Below are positions 1 to 7,274 of a stretch of 48,444 bases of DNA, one piece after another (the stretch's first letter is position 1; every line of letters begins with the position of its first letter). The stretch comes from Marinifilum caeruleilacunae. Its GTDB lineage: Bacteria > Bacteroidota > Bacteroidia > Bacteroidales > Marinifilaceae. The notes under the pieces were generated by a model. The model had not been told where the DNA came from, did no database searches, and was given only the letters and a program-made list of their open reading frames with translations. Position numbers and translations under genes: made by a program. Location of the stretch: positions 1 to 48,444 of the forward strand of contig NZ_RZNH01000043.1 in NCBI RefSeq assembly GCF_013141825.1. The letters run 5' to 3'.

Positions 1-75
1 ATCTGTTTGGATCTATAATAACAAGAGACCTCATTTGAGTTTGAATTATAAAACACCTAATTTTATACATCAAAA

Positions 76-101
76 ATCCAGTGAGGCTAGCCTCACTGGA
101 T
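76..101 (-). terminator. 26-bp perfect palindrome, likely minus-strand terminator
   Basis: The 26 bases form a perfect inverted repeat (arms ATCCAGTGAGGCT and AGCCTCACTGGAT) with no spacer. Five A on the left side give a T-run when read on the minus strand, as expected of an intrinsic terminator for leftward transcription. There is no T-run on the right, so it is unlikely to stop rightward transcription. It lies 56 bases beyond the stop of the small minus-strand reading frame at 157-315. Confidence 0.6.
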
Positions 102-156
102 CATATAATTAATTTATAAATGTGTCAACCTATTTTAGGACGACTCAGCAATTAAT

Positions 157-315
157 TTAATGTAGAGATTCTTCAAAGATTACAATCTTTTCCTCTTGAG
201 TGTTTTCAATAGAAATGGTGAAAAGTGGATCGTTAAGAGATTGTGCTACAGATTTTCCCCAAATTGTCCAATTTCTCCTCAATTTCTGATACTTATTCTG
301 TTCGGCTTTGAACAA
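157..315 (-). CDS. possible 52-aa small protein, TTG start
   Basis: On the minus strand a frame with a TTG start follows directly after an in-frame TAA-AAA and runs 52 codons to TAA. The product is hydrophilic and mixed, starting MFKAEQNKYQKLRR and ending IVIFEESLH, with no membrane segment or signal peptide. Support for a real gene is positional: a strong palindrome with a minus-strand T-run follows the stop, and an AACGTTTG box (one mismatch to TAnnTTTG) lies just upstream of the start. Against it are the non-ATG start and the short length. It could also be the remnant of a longer gene broken by the TAA at its left edge. Function is unknown; I do not recognise a family. Confidence 0.35.
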   Translation of the reverse strand: MFKAEQNKYQKLRRNWTIWGKSVAQSLNDPLFTISIENTQEEKIVIFEESLH

Positions 316-394
316 TTTTTAAATTACAAACGTTTTCGGTCTAAAATAAAGACTTTCAACTGTCTAAGTGCTTTTTTTATTAGAATTAATAAGA

Positions 395-402
395 TATTTT
401 TG
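395..402 (+). promoter_or_regulatory. gpmI promoter, -7 box
   Basis: TATTTTTG matches the Bacteroidota -7 consensus TAnnTTTG and lies 50 bases before the gpmI start. No good TTTG box is visible about 20 bases upstream, only a T-rich run, so the assignment rests on the -7 box alone. Confidence 0.5.
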
Positions 403-452
403 CATCACTAAGACCAAGTAAAAACAGAATTTAAGATATAAAATACTTTAAA

Positions 453-1982
453 ATGGCAGATAGCAAAAAAGCTTTATTGATGATCCTTGACGGATGGGGG
501 ATCGGAGACAAATCAAATTCAGATGTGATTTCATCGGTAGCAACTCCTTATATGGATGGACTATTGGAAAAATATCCAAACTCACAGTTGCAAGCTGCTG
601 GAAGATTTGTAGGATTGCCTGAAGGTCAGATGGGTAACTCAGAGGTAGGTCACCTAAATATTGGTGCCGGACGTGTGGTTTACCAGGATTTGGTAAAAAT
701 CAATATGGCTGTAGAGCAAGATACTTTAAAAGATAACGAACAAGTTGTTAAGGCTTTTACTCACGCTAAAGAGAATGGCAAAAAAGTTCACTTAATCGGA
801 TTGATTGGTGACGGTGGTGTTCACTCTTTGAGCTCACACGCTTTGGCGCTTTGTGATGCAGCAAAAGCATTTGGAGTGGAAGATGTATTTGTTCATGGTT
901 TAACAGATGGACGTGATACTGACCCAAAATCAGGATTGCAATTTGTAAAAACCTTTGTGAACGATATTACCAGCAAAGGAACTGCAAAATTTGCTTCTTT
1001 GATTGGTCGTTACTTTGGAATGGATCGCGATAGCAACTGGGATCGTGTAAAATTGGCTTACGATCTTTACACAAAAGGTGAAGGTAAGGCTACAACTGAT
1101 GTTGTTGCTGCAATCGAGGAATCATATGCAGAAGGTGTAACCGATGAGTTTATCAAACCAGTAGTGGTGGTAGATGAAGCTGGTGCTCCTTTGGCTAAAA
1201 TTGAAGCAGGCGATGTTGTAATCTGTTTTAATTTCCGTACCGACCGTTTGCGTCAGATGACGACAGTTTTCTCTCAGGAAGATAAGCAGGAATTTGGTAT
1301 GCACACAATGGATGTTGAGTGGTATACCATGACTTGTTACAACGCTAACTTTAAAGGTGTAAATGTAATTTACGATAAAGAGAACGTTCAGAACACAATG
1401 GGCGAAGTTGTTGCTGCAGCAGGTAAGAAGCAAATTCGTATCGCCGAAACTGAAAAGTATGCGCACGTAACCTTCTTCTTCTCGGGTGGTCGTGAAGATG
1501 AATTCGAAGGTGAAAGCCGTTTGTTGGTAGCATCTCCAAAAGTTGCAACTTACGATCTTCAACCAGAAATGTCGGCTCCTGAAGTGGCAGATAAAATTAC
1601 TGCTGAGTTGAATGCTCAATCGGCTGATTTTGTTTGTTTGAACTTCGCTAATGGCGATATGGTTGGACATACTGGAGTTTACGAAGCAATTTCGAAAGCT
1701 GTTCAGGCGGTAGATAATTGTGTTGAACAAGTTGTAGAGGCAGCCAAAGCAAATGCTTACGATGTAATTATTATTGCAGACCACGGTAATGCTGATTTCG
1801 CAGTAAATGCTGATGGTTCTCCTAATACAGCTCACTCATTGAATCCGGTTCCATGTATTTGGGTAACTGAAAATCCAAAACAATTGGAAGATGGTATTTT
1901 GGCTGATGTAGCTCCAACATTGTTGGATATCATGAACATCGAAAAGCCAGAAGATATGACAGGAAAATCTTTGATAAAATAA
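453..1982 (+). CDS. gpmI: 2,3-bisphosphoglycerate-independent phosphoglycerate mutase
   Basis: Interconverts 3- and 2-phosphoglycerate in glycolysis and gluconeogenesis in the cytosol, using two Mn ions and a phosphoserine intermediate. The 509-residue length is normal for the family. LILDGWG-type metal-binding N-terminus ([11 protein letters not shown], residues 10-20), the phospho-acceptor serine in QMGNSEVGH (Ser63), the GLTDGRDT and GRYFGMDRD blocks and the C-terminal DHGNAD metal site are all present. The ATG start is preceded by an A-rich leader and a TAnnTTTG box. It is a single-gene unit with its own terminator and is housekeeping in nature. Confidence 0.97.
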   Translation: MADSKKALLMILDGWGIGDKSNSDVISSVATPYMDGLLEKYPNSQLQAAGRFVGLPEGQMGNSEVGHLNIGAGRVVYQDLVKINMAVEQDTLKDNEQVVKAFTHAKENGKKVHLIGLIGDGGVHSLSSHALALCDAAKAFGVEDVFVHGLTDGRDTDPKSGLQFVKTFVNDITSKGTAKFASLIGRYFGMDRDSNWDRVKLAYDLYTKGEGKATTDVVAAIEESYAEGVTDEFIKPVVVVDEAGAPLAKIEAGDVVICFNFRTDRLRQMTTVFSQEDKQEFGMHTMDVEWYTMTCYNANFKGVNVIYDKENVQNTMGEVVAAAGKKQIRIAETEKYAHVTFFFSGGREDEFEGESRLLVASPKVATYDLQPEMSAPEVADKITAELNAQSADFVCLNFANGDMVGHTGVYEAISKAVQAVDNCVEQVVEAAKANAYDVIIIADHGNADFAVNADGSPNTAHSLNPVPCIWVTENPKQLEDGILADVAPTLLDIMNIEKPEDMTGKSLIK

Positions 1983-2007
1983 AAGATTGTAACCGTATAT
2001 AAAACAT

Positions 2008-2043
2008 TCCGTACTATCTTTGCGCGATGGTACGGATTTTTTT
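2008..2043 (+). terminator. gpmI terminator with embedded -7 box
   Basis: Arms TCCGTAC (2008-2014) and GTACGGA (2030-2036) flank a 15-base loop and are followed by seven T. The loop holds TATCTTTG (2015-2022), a perfect TAnnTTTG box that could start transcription of the next gene from inside the terminator of gpmI. Confidence 0.65.
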
Positions 2044-2077
2044 ATCCGTTTAAGGGATACATTTAAATAGGGAAATA

Positions 2078-2659
2078 GTGTTACAGATAGGAAAAGCCAT
2101 AGTCAGCCTCGATGTGATTGAGAAAAAGTTCATTTGCGACATTTCAAAATGTTGTGGAGCTTGTTGTGTTGAAGGAGATTCGGGGGCTCCGTTGGATGAG
2201 GAAGAGAAGCAAATCATCGAAGATATCTATCCTGATATTAAAGAATATCTTACCGAAAGAGGAATTGAAGAGGTTGAGAAACAGGGAACTTCGGTAATCG
2301 ATAATGATGGTGATTTGGTAACTCCAATTATTGATGGGAAAGAGTGTGCCTACACAATATTTGAAAATGGCAATGCCATGTGTGGGATAGAAAAAGCATT
2401 TTTCGATGGTAAGATTTCGTATCGCAAACCAATTTCCTGCCAGTTATATCCGATTCGAATTGATAAGTATGCTGAATTCGATGCAGTAAATTACAACAAG
2501 TGGGACATTTGCAAGCCTGCCAGAGAGTTAGGATTTAAGAATGGAACACCGGTGTATAAATTCCTGAAGGAGCCATTAATTCGCAAGTATGGCGAAGACT
2601 GGTACAAAGAACTGGAATATGCAGCCGAGAATATTGGCGAAATCATGAAAATGAGATAA
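2078..2659 (+). CDS. DUF3109 family cysteine-rich protein
   Basis: A 193-residue protein of the DUF3109 family, related to the YkgJ-type zinc/iron-chelating proteins. The sequence shows the family signature: FICDISKCCGACCVEGDSGAP near residues 17-37, with five cysteines in a C-x4-CC-x2-CC pattern, and further cysteines at KECAY, AMCGIE, ISCQLYP and DICKPA. Such clusters suggest bound Zn or an Fe-S cluster; the role is not established. The start used here is GTG, giving MLQIGKAIVSLDVIEKKF, which fits the usual family N-terminus; no ATG is available in frame. Stands alone between two terminators, in a cytosolic protein with no signal peptide. Confidence 0.85.
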   Translation: MLQIGKAIVSLDVIEKKFICDISKCCGACCVEGDSGAPLDEEEKQIIEDIYPDIKEYLTERGIEEVEKQGTSVIDNDGDLVTPIIDGKECAYTIFENGNAMCGIEKAFFDGKISYRKPISCQLYPIRIDKYAEFDAVNYNKWDICKPARELGFKNGTPVYKFLKEPLIRKYGEDWYKELEYAAENIGEIMKMR

Positions 2660-2683
2660 AAGAATAAGCTTACAATAATAGAG

Positions 2684-2714
2684 AAACAGTGACCTTTTGG
2701 GTTGCTGTTTTTTT
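2684..2714 (+). terminator. terminator after DUF3109 gene
   Basis: AAACAGTGACC (2684-2694) can pair with GGTTGCTGTTT (2700-2710) through two G-U wobbles, followed by a T-run. Confidence 0.6.
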
Positions 2715-2831
2715 GTGTAATGATTTGTTTGGTTGGAATTTGTAAATAATTCTGCACTTGGATATTTAAAATCTCGCGATCTATTGTATATTTACCTTCC
2801 GAAAATATTTAAATCCAATAAACACTTTAAT

Positions 2832-4205
2832 ATGGATAATCTTAAAACATATATCGAAGAGAATAAGCAAAGGTTCTTAGATGAACTTTTTGAATTAATT
2901 AGAATTCCTTCAATTAGCTCAAAGCCAGAGCATAAGGACGATATGTATCGTTGTGCTGAACTTTGGAAAAAGCTATTGATTGATGGTGGTGCTGATAAGG
3001 CCGTAGTAATGGAAACAGAAGGAAATCCTGTAGTATACGGAGAAAAAATTCTTGATCCATCTTATCCTACAGTATTGGTTTATGCTCACTATGATGTGCA
3101 GCCAGCTGAGCCTTTGGAGTTGTGGACTTCGCCACCATTTGAGCCAGAAATTCGTGACGGAAAGATCTTCGCTCGTGGAGCTGATGATGATAAAGGACAA
3201 GGTTTTATGCATACAAAAGCCTTCGAATATTTGGTAAAAACCAATCAGTTGGAGTGTAACGTAAAATTCTTGATTGAAGGGGAAGAGGAAGTAGGTTCTC
3301 CAAGTTTACCAAAATTCTGTGAAGACAATAAAGAATTGTTAAAATCAGATGTTATCGTTGTATCGGATACAGGAATGATTGCTCCTGATGTTCCTACAAT
3401 TACCACTGGTTTACGTGGTTTGTGCTATTGGGAAGTTGAAGTAACTGGCCCTAATCGCGATCTTCACTCAGGATTATTTGGTGGTGCAGTAGCAAACCCA
3501 ATTAACGTATTGGCTAAAATGATTACTCAAATGGTAGACGAGAATGGTCATATTACCGTTCCAGGATTCTACGATGATGTAATTGAAGTGTCAGACGAAG
3601 AGCGTGCATTAATGGCTAAAGCTCCATATAGCGAAGAAGAGTACAAAAAAGCATTGGATGTTGAAGAGTTGGCAGGAGAAAAAGGATTCTCAACCAATGA
3701 AAGAACCGGTATTCGTCCATCATTCGACATTTGTGGAATTTGGGGAGGATATCAAGGAGAAGGTGCAAAAACTGTATTGCCATCTAAAGCATATGCTAAA
3801 ATTTCTTCTCGTTTGGTTCCAGATCAGGATCATGAAAAAATTGCTGAATTATTCTGTAAGCACTTCGAGTCTATTGCACCTAAGAGTGTAAAAGTTAAAG
3901 TAGAGCATCTGCATGGTGGTCAGGCTTACGGTTGTCCAATCGACTTAACAGCATACAAAGCTGCCGAAAAAGCATTGGAAGGAGTATATGGAAAGCGTCC
4001 GGTTCCAGTTCGTTCAGGAGGATCTATTCCAATTATCTCTGATTTTGAAAAAATCTTAGGAGTTAAATCTGTATTAATGGGCTTCGGATTGGAAAGTGAT
4101 GCAATTCACTCACCAAATGAGAACTATCCATTGGAACAATTCTTTAATGGTATTAACTCAATTCCATTGTTTTTCAAGAATTATGCAGAAATGATGAAAA
4201 AATAG
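2832..4205 (+). CDS. M20 family dipeptidase/metallopeptidase
   Basis: A cytosolic zinc dipeptidase of the M20 (ArgE/DapE/CNDP-like) family. Metal-site blocks are visible: YAHYDVQPAE with His86, RGADDDKGQGF with the bridging Asp119, the EGEEEVGS glutamates, a SDTGM aspartate, and IHSPNENY near the C-terminus. The inserted dimerisation domain carries LHSGLFGG. A longer frame opens upstream with a TTG, but the ATG at 2832 (MDNLKTYIEENK) gives 457 residues, normal for this family, so I chose it. It may hydrolyse dipeptides released from peptidoglycan breakdown, given the following locus, but it is separated from it by a terminator and this is inference. Confidence 0.9.
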   Translation: MDNLKTYIEENKQRFLDELFELIRIPSISSKPEHKDDMYRCAELWKKLLIDGGADKAVVMETEGNPVVYGEKILDPSYPTVLVYAHYDVQPAEPLELWTSPPFEPEIRDGKIFARGADDDKGQGFMHTKAFEYLVKTNQLECNVKFLIEGEEEVGSPSLPKFCEDNKELLKSDVIVVSDTGMIAPDVPTITTGLRGLCYWEVEVTGPNRDLHSGLFGGAVANPINVLAKMITQMVDENGHITVPGFYDDVIEVSDEERALMAKAPYSEEEYKKALDVEELAGEKGFSTNERTGIRPSFDICGIWGGYQGEGAKTVLPSKAYAKISSRLVPDQDHEKIAELFCKHFESIAPKSVKVKVEHLHGGQAYGCPIDLTAYKAAEKALEGVYGKRPVPVRSGGSIPIISDFEKILGVKSVLMGFGLESDAIHSPNENYPLEQFFNGINSIPLFFKNYAEMMKK

Positions 4206-4228
4206 TTCGTTAAATGACTATAAATTAA

Positions 4229-4258
4229 GGGTATTTCTAATCGAAATGCCCTTTTTTG
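4229..4258 (+). terminator. terminator after M20 peptidase
   Basis: GGGTATTTC and GAAATGCCC pair (one G-U) around a 5-base loop, followed by six T. Confidence 0.75.
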
Positions 4259-4289
4259 TTGGAATTCACATTTTGGTATGATAACTTTG
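4259..4289 (+). promoter_or_regulatory. promoter upstream of the FadR-type regulator
   Basis: TTG at 4259-4261 is followed after 20 bases by TAACTTTG at 4282-4289, a full match to the Bacteroidota promoter pattern. It is about 235 bases before the regulator start. Confidence 0.5.
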
Positions 4290-4525
4290 TATCCTGCTAT
4301 AAAGTATGTAGTATTCTTTACATTATGGAGAAAATAATTATTATATTTCCTTTGTGATATGGTTTAAAAATCTGATATGTGTTGATATTATTGGATTTAC
4401 TAGTATTTATAGCTAAATTAGTGTTGTGTCTTTATGTGTGATTTAAACCATGCTTTATCTTCAATTAATGCACAAAAGCATGATAGAATATCAGAGATCA
4501 TACAAGTTGAAGTAAATTTGAATAC

Positions 4526-5242
4526 ATGGACGAAATATTTGGAAAAATTGGTACGGCTCAAACTCTCAGTCAAAAAATAGAACGTAGAATTGAAGAGGCA
4601 ATCCGACAGAAAAAATTACTGGTAGGAACTAAGCTGCCTTCGGAGCGTGAGCTATGCGAAATGTTTGCTGTAAGTAGAACAGCATTGCGTGAAGCTTTAC
4701 GTCGATTAAGCGCCCGAGGATTAATTCAAATCAAGAAAGGGAGCGGAATGTTTGTGAGTGAGCTAAAAATCGAGGATGCAATTGAATCTTTAAATCTATA
4801 CTATGATTTAAGTTTCGATAGCGACCTGATTTCTCAGATTATTGAAGTTCGAAGAGTTTTTGAACCCGAAATTGCAAGAATTGCCGCGGCAAACAGAACC
4901 GATGAGGATTTGGCAGCCTTGAACCGAAATATTGCGGACCTTGCAGACTGTGATCCAGATAATACGCAGATGGAAGCCGATATCATTAACAAATTTCATT
5001 TGAATGTTGCAAAGGCAACAGGGAATAAAGTAATGATTATCTCAATGGAACCGATCTATTCTTTGCTGCCAAGAATGCGTAATTTAATTTATGCCAATGT
5101 TGATGGTGAAAAAGATTTTACCGTAAAAGCACATCGCGCAATTTATGAAGCCATTCGCGATAAAGAAGGCGAACAGGCTTATAAGGAAATGGCCGGACAA
5201 ATTGATCGTACATTAGAAATATACACTCAATATTTGAAGTAG
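4526..5242 (+). CDS. FadR-type GntR family transcriptional regulator (FCD domain)
   Basis: A 238-residue DNA-binding regulator. Residues about 12-76 form the GntR winged helix (KLPSERELCEMFAVSRTALREALRRL, then the wing GSGMFVS). Residues about 95-235 are an all-helical FCD ligand domain; His158 in KFHLN and the histidine in KAHRAIYEA are likely metal ligands, as in FCD proteins that bind acidic sugars or carboxylates. It faces the murQ operon tail to tail and sits at the edge of the peptidoglycan genes, so it is the natural candidate to control them; its ligand could be an amino sugar, MurNAc-6-P or a carboxylate. FadR-family operators read TNGTNNNACNA, and a near match lies in two promoter regions of the locus (7193-7210, 27025-27042). 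Direct control is inferred. Confidence 0.9.
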   Translation: MDEIFGKIGTAQTLSQKIERRIEEAIRQKKLLVGTKLPSERELCEMFAVSRTALREALRRLSARGLIQIKKGSGMFVSELKIEDAIESLNLYYDLSFDSDLISQIIEVRRVFEPEIARIAAANRTDEDLAALNRNIADLADCDPDNTQMEADIINKFHLNVAKATGNKVMIISMEPIYSLLPRMRNLIYANVDGEKDFTVKAHRAIYEAIRDKEGEQAYKEMAGQIDRTLEIYTQYLK

Positions 5243-5262
5243 TTCTCAGGTTTTGAGAAAGT

Positions 5263-5302
5263 GAAAAGCGGAGTTGAAAATAATTTTCAGACTCCGCTTT
5301 TC
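5263..5302. terminator. bidirectional terminator between regulator gene and murQ
   Basis: A long hairpin: GAAAAGCGGAGT (5263-5274) pairs with ACTCCGCTTTTC (5291-5302), and the 16-base interior is itself nearly self-complementary. A-rich and T-rich flanks allow it to serve the two convergent genes. Confidence 0.8.
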
Positions 5303-5324
5303 GTATTTACGTGTGTGGTATCTT

Positions 5325-6161
5325 TTAAGCCTTTTTGTAGGCTTCTATTGCTTTCTTTACAGATCCATGTTCAAGAAGTAATGATTTCGATGTTTCTTTA
5401 TCAAGTTTTAACTCATCCATGATCATTAATGTGCCTCGCTCTACCAATTTTTTGTTGGTAAGCTGCATGTTTACCATCTTGTTGCCTTTCACTCTTCCCA
5501 ACTTAATCATCAAACTGGTTGTAATCATATTCAGGATCATTTTTTGAGCAGTTCCCGCTTTTAGTCTTGTACTACCTGTTACAAATTCGGGTCCTACAAT
5601 GGCTTCAATTACAATCTCTGCCTCTTTCGATACCGGAGCATCTGGATTGCAGGTAATGCATGCAGTTAAAAGTCCATTTTCGCGTGCTTTTTTAACGCCT
5701 CCAATTACATAAGGAGTAGTTCCCGAAGCCGCAATTCCTAAAACTGAATCATTTTCATTGATATCGTAATCCTGTAATTCCTGCCATGCCTTTTCAGGAT
5801 CATCTTCGGCAGATTCAACAGCGCTTCTTAATGCTTTTTCTCCACCCGCTATCAATCCAATTACAATATTGGCAGGCACACCAAATGTAGGAGGCAATTC
5901 AGAGGCATCCAATACTCCTAATCTTCCACTAGTTCCTGCTCCCAGGTAAAACAATCTTCCTCCAGCCTTAATTCTGTCAATTAAACGACTAACAAATTTT
6001 TCTATTTCTGGAATTGCTTTGTTTACAGCCAAATGAATTTGTCCATCTTCCTGATTAATTCCATTCAATAGTTCGCATACCGACATCTTTTCCAGGTTGG
6101 AGAAATTTGAAGGTGCTTCTGTTATTTTGTTATCGGTTTTCTTGTTTGGTGTGTTATTCAT
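5325..6161 (-). CDS. murQ: N-acetylmuramic acid 6-phosphate etherase
   Basis: Removes the D-lactyl group from MurNAc-6-phosphate to give GlcNAc-6-phosphate, the entry of muramic acid into amino-sugar catabolism (cytosol). The 278 residues form a SIS domain: GAGTSGR (74-80), LDASELPPTFG with the likely catalytic Glu88, and the acidic ESAEDDPEKAW helix (116-125), which corresponds to the second active-site glutamate of MurQ. Slightly shorter than E. coli MurQ (about 298). It lies 10 bases downstream of the kinase gene, so the two are one operon: kinase first, then etherase, as in the Tannerella forsythia MurK/MurQ pathway. Confidence 0.96.
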   Translation of the reverse strand: MNNTPNKKTDNKITEAPSNFSNLEKMSVCELLNGINQEDGQIHLAVNKAIPEIEKFVSRLIDRIKAGGRLFYLGAGTSGRLGVLDASELPPTFGVPANIVIGLIAGGEKALRSAVESAEDDPEKAWQELQDYDINENDSVLGIAASGTTPYVIGGVKKARENGLLTACITCNPDAPVSKEAEIVIEAIVGPEFVTGSTRLKAGTAQKMILNMITTSLMIKLGRVKGNKMVNMQLTNKKLVERGTLMIMDELKLDKETSKSLLLEHGSVKKAIEAYKKA

Positions 6162-6171
6162 GATTCAAATT

Positions 6172-7002
6172 TTATTCTGCAATATGGAATTCAACCAATC
6201 CTTCAAGTGGACTTTTGATGATTTTTCCAGTTTGTAAGTTTAATTTCTCAGCCACTTTATTTAATTCATTCTTAAAATAGTATGCGATACTACCAATAAA
6301 ATGAATAGGAAGCTGTGAGTGATCATTGTATTGTTTGATGTTTCGCTCAAAGAATTTAGTGAACTCTTCCTGTAATAGGTTCGAAACATATGGATGCTCG
6401 ACGTTTTCAGAAAGAAAAACAGTAAACTGAGCAAGGAAACGACTTGGAGCTTCTTCTCGATATACCTTATTAATAATATAGCCGTATTCCAGGTCGTGTT
6501 TTGTATAAAAAGCTTTTGTGATATCTTCCGGAGCTACTCCTTTTAAAATATCAGCAATAAGTCTTTTACCCAGGACAGCACCACTTCCTTCATCTCCCAG
6601 GATATATCCCAACGGACGAACATTGTGAATGATATCTTTTCCATCATACAAGCAAGAGTTTGATCCTGTACCTATAATGCAGGCAATTCCTTTTTCTCTT
6701 CCACACACCGATCTTGCAGCAGCAAGTACATCGCTATGAATTTCACATGTGGCAGAAGGAAATACTTCCAGTAATGCATCTTTCACTTTCTGTTTGGTTT
6801 CAACAGTAGCGCATCCCGCTCCATAAAAATAGATTTGCTCAACGGAGTTGAAATTCTCCAGTGATCTTACATTATCAATAATTGAACTGATGTCCTGGTG
6901 AAAAGGATTTATTCCTAAAGTTTGTTGTTGCTTTAGGATTTTGCCCTCCTGCAATAGAACCCAATCGGTTTTTGTTGATCCGCTTTCGGCAATTAAAATC
7001 AT
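6172..7002 (-). CDS. amino-sugar kinase of the BadF/BadG type (MurK/NagK-like)
   Basis: Predicted ATP-dependent kinase for N-acetylmuramic acid and/or N-acetylglucosamine, of the ASKHA fold. Motifs: phosphate-1 loop ESGSTKTDW (6-14), catalytic Asp91 in HSDVLAAARS, phosphate-2 loop GTGSNS (111-116) and LGDEGSGAVLG (135-145). The 276-residue length fits short Bacteroidota members. First gene of the minus-strand operon with murQ, which supports MurNAc as a substrate; GlcNAc is the alternative or second substrate, as in MurK enzymes that accept both. Transcribed divergently from the nagB-PIG-L operon over a shared control region. Confidence 0.88.
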   Translation of the reverse strand: MILIAESGSTKTDWVLLQEGKILKQQQTLGINPFHQDISSIIDNVRSLENFNSVEQIYFYGAGCATVETKQKVKDALLEVFPSATCEIHSDVLAAARSVCGREKGIACIIGTGSNSCLYDGKDIIHNVRPLGYILGDEGSGAVLGKRLIADILKGVAPEDITKAFYTKHDLEYGYIINKVYREEAPSRFLAQFTVFLSENVEHPYVSNLLQEEFTKFFERNIKQYNDHSQLPIHFIGSIAYYFKNELNKVAEKLNLQTGKIIKSPLEGLVEFHIAE

Positions 7003-7019
7003 ATCCGCTTTTGTTTTTA

Positions 7020-7034
7020 TAACATGTATGATGA
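7020..7034. promoter_or_regulatory. TAACATGTATGA element next to the kinase start
   Basis: TAACATGTATGA (7020-7031) recurs at 23978-23989 between namZ and the transglutaminase gene. It shares TAACATGTA with the 18-bp element at 7193. It lies in the 5' leader of the kinase gene. Possible weak operator half-site. Confidence 0.35.
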
Positions 7035-7153
7035 GTGTTGCAGAAAAATAAAATTACATTTTAAAGAAGAGTTTGTAACAAATATTGCAATCTGTTTTTT
7101 AAAATCAATCGCATTGAAAACCCTGTATTAAAAGGAACTTTATTTTCATGATA

Positions 7154-7161
7154 CAAATATA
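7154..7161 (-). promoter_or_regulatory. kinase-murQ promoter, -7 box
   Basis: Read on the minus strand, this is TATATTTG, a full TAnnTTTG match, with a TTTG box 17 bases upstream (7179-7182). The spacing is a little short for the class. Confidence 0.5.
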
Positions 7162-7192
7162 GAAAAATAAATCCCATTCAAAAAGTATTATA

Positions 7193-7210
7193 TAACATGT
7201 AATACCAATT
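7193..7210. promoter_or_regulatory. 18-bp operator candidate, nagB/nagK divergent region
   Basis: TAACATGTAATACCAATT is identical to 27025-27042. Read on the other strand it contains TGGTATTACAT, which fits the FadR-family operator TNGTNNNACNA at all but the last base. It abuts the -33 box of the nagB promoter (7210-7213) and lies upstream of the kinase promoter, so a protein bound here could control both directions. Confidence 0.55.
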
Positions 7211-7241
7211 TTGGTTTTTTTAAATTTCTGTTCTATTTTTG
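7210..7241 (+). promoter_or_regulatory. promoter of the nagB-led operon
   Basis: TTTG (7210-7213), 20 bases, then TATTTTTG (7234-7241): an ideal Bacteroidota promoter, 34 bases before the nagB start. Its upstream box overlaps the end of the operator candidate, which suggests repression. Confidence 0.75.
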
Positions 7242-7274
7242 ATGCGAAAGTAATTTAAATCAGGAGTTAGCAAT

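Larger units (their letters stand above)
4206..4525. other. intergenic region with terminator and promoter
   Basis: This 320-base gap holds the terminator of the peptidase gene (4229-4258) and a promoter (4259-4289). The remaining 235 bases up to the regulator gene are AT-rich; I found no reading frame or RNA gene there. The long distance between the promoter and the start implies a long 5' leader or a second promoter that I could not identify. Confidence 0.6.

Noticed and set aside
196-411. 71-residue plus-strand frame before gpmI
   Set aside because: Composition is low-complexity (Phe, Ile, Asn and Lys rich) with no motif; the gpmI promoter box lies within it and the opposite strand frame looks more protein-like.
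1122-1835. 237-residue minus-strand frame inside gpmI
   Set aside because: It lies wholly within the well-supported gpmI gene; it is Ser/Phe/Asn-rich with no family motif, a typical reverse shadow.
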